A DNA stretch of 64,000 bases from Stigonema ocellatum SAG 48.90 = DSM 106950 (GTDB lineage Bacteria > Cyanobacteriota > Cyanobacteriia > Cyanobacteriales > Nostocaceae), in contig JADQBA010000024.1 of assembly GCA_016903675.1 (NCBI GenBank), positions 20,136 through 84,135 of the forward strand, given 5' to 3'. Positions 57,019-64,000 of the stretch are shown piece after piece. Position 1 is the stretch's first letter. The number at the start of each line of letters is the position of its first letter. A model generated the notes under the pieces. The model ran no database searches and was not told the origin of the DNA. It saw only the letters and a list, made by a program, of their open reading frames with translations. Both the position numbers and the translations under genes were made by a program.

Positions 57019-58761
57019 TCACTCCACCACTTTTATGTTTACTTCACCACTTAACTTCATAAACTGTTTGTGATCTGGGTCATAAACCCAAGCCTTAATC
57101 AGAGTTTCTCTCAGTGGTATAGAATTGGGTGAAACATTGACTTCCCACCCTGATTTTTTATAAAAATCTGAGTTGAAAGACTTTGCCACATCAGGTCTTT
57201 TTAATTTTACAACGGCATTTGCAAAGAATGATTGGTTACTATCATAAGACAGAAAAACTATCTTTGGCTGTGAGCGCTGTTCTGGTAAGATAGCCCAGCC
57301 AGAAAGCTTGAGCTTGCCATTCTTCGGTACTATCAAAGGCTTATTTGTTGTGGGGGGAGTATCAATATAGCCGTGATTTTTGACGGGTTCAGTTGTAAAA
57401 GTTATATTTCTGGGGAAATCTCTAAAACCTATCCTTTGAAGAGGTTCAGCCATCTGTTTAAGCAGATCTGGGTCGGGAAAAAGCGCGTCTAAACAGTTAT
57501 CGGGTTGCTGATTAATAGATTTATCTATGAAGCGAATTACCTCTAAGCAAGCTTCACCCCTAGTCCTCTGTCGCCAATTTTGTCTAGCCTGTGCGATCTC
57601 ATCACTAGAGTTAAAAATCGCTGTTAAAAAACAGACAAAAAATATACCTGATGAAAATTTGTAAATATTTTTACTTATCCATTTCCGTTTATGGTATATT
57701 AACAATCGCAAAATTTGTAGCAGAGAGATAACTAGCAAGATTGAGACACTTGTGTATCTAGACGACTTAGCCTGCTCAATACCGAAGCCTGCTCTGCCTA
57801 AAGTTGTCATTAAAGCGAACAGAGTGGCAAACCAACCTAATGATAACCAGGGAGTAGCATCATGAGCCAACTCTGATTTGTAGTTTTTTATGTAATATAT
57901 ATTAAATAATACGAAGTTGACTGCGATGATTAACCCAACAAGAACACTAGGAATAATCACCTTGCCCACAGACTTTCCTAAAAGAGTTAATAAATAAGTT
58001 ACAGCAATTAATGGCTCTTTTAAAAAGAAAAATATATCAGGATGATAACTTGGTTTTACATACCCAATTAGATAGATAAACAACGATAAGCAGAAAAGCA
58101 CCAACCATAGCAAAAGTCTGAATTTCCTCTGTCTAACACTACCTTCAACAGAAGCTACCGTAGGTATGAGAGCAATCCAAGATAATAGACCGTGGGCTGA
58201 AGAAAAGCTAGCAATGAAACAACAAAGAGCTGATAGGGAGAGTCTCTGAGTGGGAAGTAATTTTTTAGGTACGACTAAAAAGAAAACTGCTAGAGTCACG
58301 CAAGTATTGATGAAAAACCAAGCTATTTGAAATCCCCATAACCAATTTTCAGACTGAACTAAAGAAAAGGCTAAGATACATGTAACAATATTAAATAAGT
58401 GAAATAATGTGCTGTCTTGATTTTGGCTATTAGCTGCTATTCTGTACATGGCACAAAACGATACTATAGCCAGGAAAATGCTAAAATACATTTCCAGCCG
58501 TAGATCCCACTTGGAGGAAAAGGCAAGAATTAAAAATATTATTTTGGGAAAAAAGATGCGATGCTCATTGTGTTGAGCAAAGAAGTCTGTAAAGTTCGCA
58601 CTACCTGATGCAACTTTATCAAAAAAATTCGCTAATGCCCAGTCATCCCCGAAGGGTACGTTCACACTAAAGCTGGCAATAAACCACAAAAGTAGAGTAA
58701 CTGGTAAAAGATAGGCAATAAGCAAATATTTTCTGAACAAAAAATTGTGTTTTAACCACAT
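57019..58761 (-). CDS. GT-C-like polytopic membrane protein
   Basis: A 580-residue protein from the ATG at 58761 (a TTG lies at 58779). It has about 11 hydrophobic segments in the first 400 residues and a soluble C-terminal domain. The first external loop contains VPFGDDWALANFF and AQHNEHRIFFPK: an acidic pair in loop 1, typical of GT-C transferases that take sugars from polyprenyl-phosphate. The last 150 residues form a beta-rich domain (KLKLSGWAILPEQRSQPKIV). No exact family recognised. It is followed immediately by a GT2 of polyprenyl-phosphate type, with no gap, and probably uses its product. Confidence 0.72.
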   Translation of the reverse strand: MWLKHNFLFRKYLLIAYLLPVTLLLWFIASFSVNVPFGDDWALANFFDKVASGSANFTDFFAQHNEHRIFFPKIIFLILAFSSKWDLRLEMYFSIFLAIVSFCAMYRIAANSQNQDSTLFHLFNIVTCILAFSLVQSENWLWGFQIAWFFINTCVTLAVFFLVVPKKLLPTQRLSLSALCCFIASFSSAHGLLSWIALIPTVASVEGSVRQRKFRLLLWLVLFCLSLFIYLIGYVKPSYHPDIFFFLKEPLIAVTYLLTLLGKSVGKVIIPSVLVGLIIAVNFVLFNIYYIKNYKSELAHDATPWLSLGWFATLFALMTTLGRAGFGIEQAKSSRYTSVSILLVISLLQILRLLIYHKRKWISKNIYKFSSGIFFVCFLTAIFNSSDEIAQARQNWRQRTRGEACLEVIRFIDKSINQQPDNCLDALFPDPDLLKQMAEPLQRIGFRDFPRNITFTTEPVKNHGYIDTPPTTNKPLIVPKNGKLKLSGWAILPEQRSQPKIVFLSYDSNQSFFANAVVKLKRPDVAKSFNSDFYKKSGWEVNVSPNSIPLRETLIKAWVYDPDHKQFMKLSGEVNIKVVE

Positions 58762-59198
58762 AGTTAATAATGAGAGCAAAAACTATACTACAAAACCTTA
58801 AGGCTTCGTACTCGTCGATACGTAAAGAATTGTAACCGTTCACGGGGGGTAGAACATTAACCTAAATGCCTAAAGCTCTTGTTTAGCAAGGGTTAGGGGT
58901 GATTGATGGTATGAGCTAATCGTACCATCAATGTCTAAAAGACGATTAGCAGCCCAGTATAGCACTTTTGAACACTCAAAATTATTCGGAAAAAGTCAAA
59001 TCTAGACTGGTTTTCGTACTGATTCCATAAGATTTTATATCGGACACTTTTTTGATCACCCCGTGAACGGTTACAAAGGATCTGTACCAATACGGTTCGG
59101 ATAAGCAACCAGACAGAAACCCGGTTTCTTGAAGAAACCGGGTTTCTCCGTTCGCCAACTACCTTTAACCGAACCGTATTGGGATCTGTACCATGAGT
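58762..59198. other. Gap in the glycan cluster with a MITE-like element
   Basis: About 440 bases between two minus-strand genes, holding the element at 59078-59193 listed separately. The word GAACGGTTAC (about 59064-59073) pairs with GTAACCGTTC near 58830-58839, a further inverted repeat. No gene seen. Confidence 0.6.
59078..59193. mobile_element. MITE-like element with terminal inverted repeats and 12-bp flanking duplication
   Basis: GGATCTGTACCA occurs at both ends (59078-59089 and 59182-59193). Just inside are perfect terminal inverted repeats ATACGGTTCGG (59090-59100) and CCGAACCGTAT (59169-59179). The centre holds a 33-nt palindrome at 59115-59147 (AGAAACCCGGTTTCTT, G, then its complement). 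It has no coding capacity, so it would depend on a transposase elsewhere. Confidence 0.72.
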
Positions 59199-60266
59199 TT
59201 ACCAGTTTTTACCTAGCTTCCCACGAAAGCCGTCAAAAGTTCCAAGTATACAAGCCCATACTTTAAGTAACACTAAATCTGGTTCGTAGCGTATAACCCT
59301 GGTTATCATGTAGATTAATAGCTTTATTCTGTATATAACTGAACGATATAACATTACTTTGTTTGAGGTACGAGTCTCAAAAAAAGTATGATTTCTACAT
59401 GCATAGTAATAACGAGATGGCGAACAAATGAAAGTTGTGACTTCGTTGTTGCCTTTAACTCGTTGTCCACCATATGAAGTTTGCTTGGTTTGTGATGATT
59501 TGTTCGTAGTGAGGACTTTAGTCCTCGTATTTTTGAGGACTAAAGTCCTCACTACGAACGCATCAAAGTTCGATAGGCAAACTCCTAGTCTGTCTTTGAC
59601 TTTAGAATAATTACCTAGACGATGTTTCATTATTGTATTTTTTACAACAATGATTTCATATCCCTGATTTTTAAAGTTTATACAGTATGCGTAGTCTACA
59701 GCATCTAAAAACAAGTCTTCTCTTGGAAGTTCCACACATTTAGCTGCACTTATATTAACTAGAGAACCAGATGTAATGACACAATCACACTGATAAAAAT
59801 CTTTGAGTTCAAGACTTCCAGAAATTGGCACAAGTTTGTATTTTTGAAAAATCGACCCAGGAAACTCTTGTTTGGTATTTATATCAATGATTGTGGGAGC
59901 GATAATGCCTATTTTTTTGCCTTTTTCAGACAATTGCTGGTATTTTCTTAATAACTTGTCTAAAACATCTAAATTAGGTTCGCTATCTTGATCAAACAGC
60001 CAAAGAAAATCATATCCTTTTTCTATAGCCCATTTAATAGCTATTTTTAATCCTCCAGCTACTCCTAGATTTTCGGGATGAAAATCTACTATTGTCTGGT
60101 GGTATCTGTTCTCAGTTACTACCTGAGTTTTGGAGTTATCAACTATAAATATTTGTTCAACTGGATATGACTGTTTCTGTATTGCTGTGACAGTTTTGTC
60201 AAGTGCTTCTATTTCTTGATAGGCAGTAATGTAAGCTGCCACTCTGTAGCTGATGCTTTCAACCAT
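59199..60266 (-). CDS. Glycosyltransferase family 2 (rhamnosyltransferase-like) with palindromic insert
   Basis: A 355-residue GT2 enzyme. The start VAAYITAYQEIEALDKTVTA and nucleotide loop QIFIVDNSKTQVV lead to ENLGVAGGLKIAIKWAIEKG and the metal motif LWLFDQDSEPNLD, as in rhamnosyltransferases. Between KHRLGNYSKVKDRL and SPSRYYYACRNHTFF, which are close together in relatives, about 55 extra residues occur (FVVRTLVLKNTRTKVLTTN and flanks). They are encoded by a perfect inverted repeat at 59502-59559. The frame is kept open, so the protein may still fold with a loop. No intact neighbour shares this insert. Confidence 0.87.
   Translation of the reverse strand: MVESISYRVAAYITAYQEIEALDKTVTAIQKQSYPVEQIFIVDNSKTQVVTENRYHQTIVDFHPENLGVAGGLKIAIKWAIEKGYDFLWLFDQDSEPNLDVLDKLLRKYQQLSEKGKKIGIIAPTIIDINTKQEFPGSIFQKYKLVPISGSLELKDFYQCDCVITSGSLVNISAAKCVELPREDLFLDAVDYAYCINFKNQGYEIIVVKNTIMKHRLGNYSKVKDRLGVCLSNFDAFVVRTLVLKNTRTKVLTTNKSSQTKQTSYGGQRVKGNNEVTTFICSPSRYYYACRNHTFFETRTSNKVMLYRSVIYRIKLLIYMITRVIRYEPDLVLLKVWACILGTFDGFRGKLGKNW
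59502..59559. repeat. Perfect 25-bp inverted repeat inside the glycosyltransferase gene
   Basis: Left arm 59502-59526 (GTTCGTAGTGAGGACTTTAG plus TCCTC) is fully complementary to 59535-59559, with the 8-nt loop GTATTTTT. It reads in frame through the gene. Each arm also contains the smaller palindrome GAGGACTTTAGTCCTC, a word common in cyanobacterial intergenic DNA. Confidence 0.85.
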
Positions 60267-60295
60267 ATACTTTAGTCTCGCTCTTTATTTTATAT

Positions 60296-60370
60296 AGCAA
60301 TCCATGCACCTCCCCCTTGTCCCCCTTGTCCCCCTTGTCCCCCTTGTCCTCCTTGTCCTCCTTGTTTGGA
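60296..60370. repeat. CCCCCTTGT tandem repeats
   Basis: Six to seven 9-nt units of CCCCCTTGT or CCTCCTTGT fill about 60310-60362 between two glycosyltransferase genes. It is the same family as 7857-8023. Confidence 0.85.
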
Positions 60371-60380
60371 TATTAAATTG

Positions 60381-61664
60381 CTATATTCTAATGTCCATAT
60401 CTTTAGCTAAACCCAATAATTTCTTTAGTTGAAACCAATAATTTCTCAACTTCCAGAACTTGCTGGATTTCATCGCAGCGATTTGAGCATAAGCATGTTC
60501 CAATTCTTGGAATTCTAAGTCACTCTTATTTCCCTGAAAAAATGATTGCTGTGCTAAATAAATTTCACTCTTAGGAAAGCCAAATAATGTATCTGATACA
60601 TCGTTTTTTTTAGAAAAAAATGCAAATTTTTCGCAAAAATATCTAGCAATATTAAGTGCATATTTATTGGTAGTATTTATCATTGATTGAGAATGAACTC
60701 TATATGAACTAAGAACTTTTGGAACTAACTTACATGAGTAGTTTAACTGAGCTAATTTCAACCAAAGGTCATAATCATCCCATCCAAACCAACCATACTC
60801 AATTAATTCTGTGGAATATCCTCCGACTTTAAGTACTATGTCTTTATTAAACATAGCCATAGCGTCTATATAAGGGTATTTAACTAGTTTATACACATCC
60901 CAGTCATAGCAAGAAATACGGTTAATTTCTTTTTTATTTTGGTTATCAAACCTTCTAATTTCACCATAAACAGCCGCATAAGGAGAAGAATTTATTGTCT
61001 TGTAAAGAACCGATAGACAATTTGGATAAATCCAATTATCAGCATCCAATATAAAGACATAGGGAGAACGAGCAAGTTTTAATCCCACATTTCTAGCGTC
61101 AGCCAACCCGGTATTAAACCATTTTTTAACTAAACAGATAGGCAAATTAGATTTTTGGAAATATTCTTCAACGAGATTAACAGAATTATCCGTTGAACAG
61201 TCGTCAATGACTAATATTTCAATATTCTCTGGCAAATCAGAAATATTTGATTTAGATACGCTGTCTAAACATTCGTAAATATACTCAGAGTAGTTGAACA
61301 GCGTGATAATCACAGATATGCACGTTTTTTTGCACATATCATGCTGATAATTTGATTTCAAGGTCCAGGGACTCTTTCCCATTCTTTCACATGTTTGGGC
61401 AGCCTGTAATCGTGATACTAATAATAATCTTTTTTCATCTATACTAAAATCCGAATATTTCATTTTTACGGGCAAAGCTTGTCCATTTTTAGATGGATCT
61501 AATTGTCCGTTTTGGTCAAGAAAGTTATGATGTGGAACCTGCTGAAAATGGGTATAGTAGGAAGCTTGCTCTAGTTCCTCCTGAGTCTTCAACAGTTGTA
61601 AGTGGCGGTAATTGAGTTCTGTTTGACTTGACAGTAACTGAGAGTCTTGTTTTTCATTAATCAT
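60381..61664 (-). CDS. Glycosyltransferase family 2
   Basis: A 427-residue protein: about 110 residues of helical leader (LNYRHLQLLKTQEELEQASY), then a GT2 domain with CISVIITLFNYSEYIYECLD, ILVIDDCSTDNSVNLVEEYF, NTGLADARNVGLKLARSPYV and metal motif FILDADNWIYPNCL; the acceptor region has GWDDYDLWLKLAQLNYS. The last 25 residues (AAMKSSKFWKLRNYWFQLKK) match the end of the neighbouring methyltransferase (AMESSKFWKLRQAWFKLKRI), a tag-like C-terminus. Sugar specificity is unknown. It lies in the minus-strand glycan cluster, 178 nt downstream of the methyltransferase gene. Confidence 0.88.
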   Translation of the reverse strand: MINEKQDSQLLSSQTELNYRHLQLLKTQEELEQASYYTHFQQVPHHNFLDQNGQLDPSKNGQALPVKMKYSDFSIDEKRLLLVSRLQAAQTCERMGKSPWTLKSNYQHDMCKKTCISVIITLFNYSEYIYECLDSVSKSNISDLPENIEILVIDDCSTDNSVNLVEEYFQKSNLPICLVKKWFNTGLADARNVGLKLARSPYVFILDADNWIYPNCLSVLYKTINSSPYAAVYGEIRRFDNQNKKEINRISCYDWDVYKLVKYPYIDAMAMFNKDIVLKVGGYSTELIEYGWFGWDDYDLWLKLAQLNYSCKLVPKVLSSYRVHSQSMINTTNKYALNIARYFCEKFAFFSKKNDVSDTLFGFPKSEIYLAQQSFFQGNKSDLEFQELEHAYAQIAAMKSSKFWKLRNYWFQLKKLLGLAKDMDIRI

Positions 61665-61842
61665 TATCGATTATCCCTCTTTAAATTATGAATTATGAAT
61701 GATGAATTATGAAAAAATATGATTTTATAATTCAATAAGGTTCAGTTACTCCCGAACCGCCAGAAGATTACCTAAAAAAAACCGCCAAGACGCCAAGGAA
61801 GCCAAGGTTTAAGACCGCTTACCCATATTGTTTTATAATTCA

Positions 61843-62979
61843 TCATTCATAATTCATAATTCTCTTAAGTTTAAACCAAGCTTGACGTAGTTTCCAGAAT
61901 TTACTGCTCTCCATGGCTTTAATCATATTTTGACAATGCTCCCACCCTGCGTGAGCTTGTTGCAATTTAGTTTGAGTTTCTGACCACAACATCTCAATCT
62001 GTTGTAATTGACATTGCGATCGCTTCATTTCTAAGTCTGTTTGCTGCTGCTGATTTTGCGCTTGCTTTAGTTGCTCTTGAGCCTGTTGTAATTGAGTTTG
62101 AGTTTGTTGCATTTTAGCTTGCAAATACTTGATTTCACATTGCTTATCTTGTAGTTGAACTTGTGATTGCTTTAATTCTGCATGAATTTCCTGTAGCTGA
62201 TTCTGGGAGCTATCGACTTGCTCAACTAGTGTGGAATACTGTTGATGTAGTGATGCATATTTACCCTCTAGAGATAAAGGAAATGCTTGGATAACAAACT
62301 GTAATGTATCTGCATCTTCATCTTGTTCAATTTCATTAATCACGTTATTATTAAAACTATTCTTATTAATAGGTGGAATCCAATGAGATCCAGAAAAAAT
62401 TGGCAGTTTAATCCGCTCTATTACTTCTACAAAATATCCACAACGAGCAAATAATTCCTCAACCGTTCTCCGGGTAAAAAATCTTAAATGTGTGTTATCT
62501 AGAATTCCCACTTCCATATATTCAAAGCGCCCCTGTAATAATGCCAACCGAATGGCTCCATGAGCAATGTTAGGAATTGAAGCTACCACATATCCTTCTG
62601 GTTTTAATAAATGCCGAGTTTCCTCCAAGACTTTCCAAGGATCGCGCAGGTGTTCGAGAATATCTCCAAACACAGCTACATCAAATACTTGTCCTGGTAC
62701 AATTTCAGCCACAGAGACAAAATCTAAATCAGCAACAATAACTTCTTCGCAATATTCCTCAGCAACTTTAGCAGCCTTTGAATTCACCTCAACCCCAGTA
62801 ACTTGGCATCCTTTGTTAACTAGTAACTGAGCCAAATAACCTGTAGCACAGCCGAAATCTATAAGTCGCTTATTTTCTCCTACCAAGCGCGACATTTTCT
62901 TCAAGCTGCTGTTTTCATCCAAATCTGCTTCAGATAGATTTGATACTAACGGATAATCTTTCTGCCAATGAGTGTTCAT
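61843..62979 (-). CDS. Class I SAM-dependent methyltransferase with coiled-coil C-terminus
   Basis: A 378-residue protein. The methyltransferase domain (residues 1-215) has the SAM loop KRLIDFGCATGYLAQLLVNK, CQVTGVEVNSKAAKVAEEYC and FDVAVFGDILEHLRDPWKVL. Then a strong coiled coil of about 120 residues, rich in Gln and Leu (QLQQAQEQLKQAQNQQQQTD), and the C-terminal motif MESSKFWKLRQAWFKLKRI shared with the following GT2. Such methyltransferases cap or modify glycan chains; coiled coils after them can act as molecular rulers, as in E. coli WbdD. This would be the first gene of the cluster. Confidence 0.85.
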   Translation of the reverse strand: MNTHWQKDYPLVSNLSEADLDENSSLKKMSRLVGENKRLIDFGCATGYLAQLLVNKGCQVTGVEVNSKAAKVAEEYCEEVIVADLDFVSVAEIVPGQVFDVAVFGDILEHLRDPWKVLEETRHLLKPEGYVVASIPNIAHGAIRLALLQGRFEYMEVGILDNTHLRFFTRRTVEELFARCGYFVEVIERIKLPIFSGSHWIPPINKNSFNNNVINEIEQDEDADTLQFVIQAFPLSLEGKYASLHQQYSTLVEQVDSSQNQLQEIHAELKQSQVQLQDKQCEIKYLQAKMQQTQTQLQQAQEQLKQAQNQQQQTDLEMKRSQCQLQQIEMLWSETQTKLQQAHAGWEHCQNMIKAMESSKFWKLRQAWFKLKRIMNYE

Positions 62980-63695
62980 GCAATTATGCTGTTATGGCTG
63001 GTTGTGAATATAGATAATTTTTAATCCTTTATTAAATACTTGGTAAATTGCCCTCAGACTAGAAGTCTGGGGCTGGACAAACAAAGCTTGACTGTGTAGG
63101 CTATATATTAAGTCCTTGCCTTGTGGACTTCGTTTGTATTTTGACTAAATTATAAATACCATTACATTGCCCAGGGTTGCCATTTTGGCAAAATCTTTCA
63201 CTACACACCAAATCTCTCAAATAACATTAAAATACTGGAGAACACCGCATTTAAGTAGATAGGTCAACTAACAGCGAACTACTAACTACTAACAGCCCTA
63301 AGTAGGTCGGCACAAATAAATAAAGGTTTGTAGTTGCGCTTTAGCGCCCTAGATATCACAAATAAATAAAGGTTTGTAGTTGCGCTTCAGCGCCCTAGAT
63401 ATCAGCGCTGAAGCGCAACTACGAGCCTTTGCTATCACGAATATTTTCGGGAAAAACAAAAATTTAGCAACCGAACCCACCCCTTAAAAATGCCCATTTT
63501 GGGATCATTAACCCCATACCATAAAAAGTGACATTTTAAAATGAAATTGATCTGAAATAAATAGAGTAAAAAAATACTCACCTTCGTGTACTATTTCCTT
63601 AGAGGTAAACCTGTTTTTTGATGGTTACTTGATGCCTTGGATAGGGGCGCTATTCAAACCTCTACTCTGAAAACCTAATTAGAGGAAACGCGAAA
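62980..63695. other. Long intergenic region with direct and inverted repeats
   Basis: About 720 bases between the divergent glycan cluster and the glycine-rich gene. The repeat block is at 63311-63422. Nearer the gene, about 150 AT-rich bases form the leader, with AGAGGAAA just before the start as ribosome site. Promoters not defined. Confidence 0.5.
63311..63422. repeat. Direct repeat pair plus inverted arm, GTAGTTGCGCTT family
   Basis: Two copies with a 46-nt period (from CACAAATAAATAAAGG, 63311 and 63357) differ at one base. A third arm in reverse, 63405-63422, is a perfect 18-bp complement of 63376-63393. Same arm as at 425-480. Confidence 0.8.
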
Positions 63696-64000
63696 ATGAA
63701 AAGACTGACTCTAGTGATGCTGGCAAAAGCTCTATGTTGCTGCCTTCTTCTTGTGGGCTTCAGCTTTATTCAGGTATCACCAGACGCATTTGCTGATGAT
63801 AATACCACTTTTGGAGTTAAAGACTCACAGGGTGCTGTTACTGTTTCTTTAGATACAGAGAATGGCAACATCTACGCAGGTGGCAGTGGTCACGTTGGTG
63901 ACTTAGTGCTGCAAGATAAGAAAGGTAAGTCCTCTGCTCACGTTGGTGGTAACGGCGACATTGAGTTGGGTGGTAATGGTCACGATGCGAAAGTGGAGTT
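63696..64000 (+). CDS. Secreted glycine-rich repeat protein, N-terminal part (runs off the window)
   Basis: An open frame from ATG 63696, with AGAGGAAA as ribosome site at about 63681-63688, continues past the end. It starts with a signal peptide (MKRLTLVMLAKALCC...GFSFIQ) and likely cleavage after DAFA. The mature part has the rhythm GGSGHVGDLVLQDKKGKSS then GGNGDIELGGNGHDAKVE, a short imperfect tandem repeat with Gly-Gly-Asn-Gly turns and alternating Asp, as in beta-helix or calcium-binding surface proteins. I do not know the family. Full length and function cannot be seen. Confidence 0.72.
   Translation, partial: MKRLTLVMLAKALCCCLLLVGFSFIQVSPDAFADDNTTFGVKDSQGAVTVSLDTENGNIYAGGSGHVGDLVLQDKKGKSSAHVGGNGDIELGGNGHDAKVE

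Overview
The window reads as chromosomal DNA of a filamentous, probably heterocyst-forming cyanobacterium (Nostocales type). The signs are frequent GCGATCGC (HIP1) octamers, a PyrF-PyrE fusion, the circadian iron-sulfur protein LdpA, a Ycf45-like R3H ATPase, PAS/GAF hybrid kinases, a Uma2-family protein, and very many short tandem heptanucleotide repeats (GGGGAGT, GGGGACTTG, TAACTCC types) between and sometimes inside genes. I saw no rRNA, tRNA, CRISPR array or intact transposase.

Layout. 0-4 kb: tail of an MCE/MlaD-type lipid-transport protein, a DUF3288 protein and clpC. 4-6.5 kb: a likely defence island, with a possible nuclease-fold protein facing a translationally coupled pair of OLD-like AAA ATPase and TOPRIM-like DUF3226 protein. 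6.7-16.6 kb: AI-2E-type permease, pyrF-pyrE, a b-type cytochrome, a GAF kinase that has lost its phospho-accepting His, an AAA-like/GGDEF protein and a PAS-Crp/Fnr regulator. 17-22.3 kb: esterase, UPF0104 membrane protein, second AI-2E-type permease, an acyl-CoA dehydrogenase, and the stump of a response regulator. 22.3-29 kb: toxin-antitoxin operon, ruvC, yvcK-like gene, tsaE, pyrC, lepB. 29.7-34.5 kb: ldpA, ycf45-like, then a scarred stretch with a possible S-4TM remnant, an antitoxin-like/HNH pair and a DUF1156 stump. 34.5-37.3 kb: LysR regulator divergent from a haem-oxygenase-like diiron protein and a PhzF-family protein, with an inverted-repeat operator candidate between. 37.4-55 kb: mostly core genes (SDR-CIA30 protein, alpha/beta hydrolase, multi-PAS kinase, Uma2, glgB, lipoproteins, FtsL-like protein plus ftsI, O-methyltransferase, der, ecfT). 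55.2-63 kb: a minus-strand glycan cluster (epimerase, three GT2 glycosyltransferases, a GT-C-like membrane protein, a methyltransferase with coiled coil). The window ends in a secreted glycine-rich repeat protein.

How they work together. pyrF-pyrE and pyrC are pyrimidine synthesis; ftsI with its FtsL-like neighbour is septal cell-wall synthesis; the 55-63 kb cluster probably makes or decorates a surface polysaccharide. The most system-like unit is the AAA/DUF3226 pair (4767-6454), which looks like an OLD/PARIS-type anti-phage module. The second is the LysR/diiron/PhzF locus. A third theme is repeat invasion: palindromic and heptamer elements lie in frame inside ldpA, a glycosyltransferase and two kinases, and there is a short element with terminal inverted repeats and flanking direct repeats.

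Limits: all functions come from reading translated sequence and recalled family motifs, without database searches. Start codons were moved where an internal start fitted the family better.
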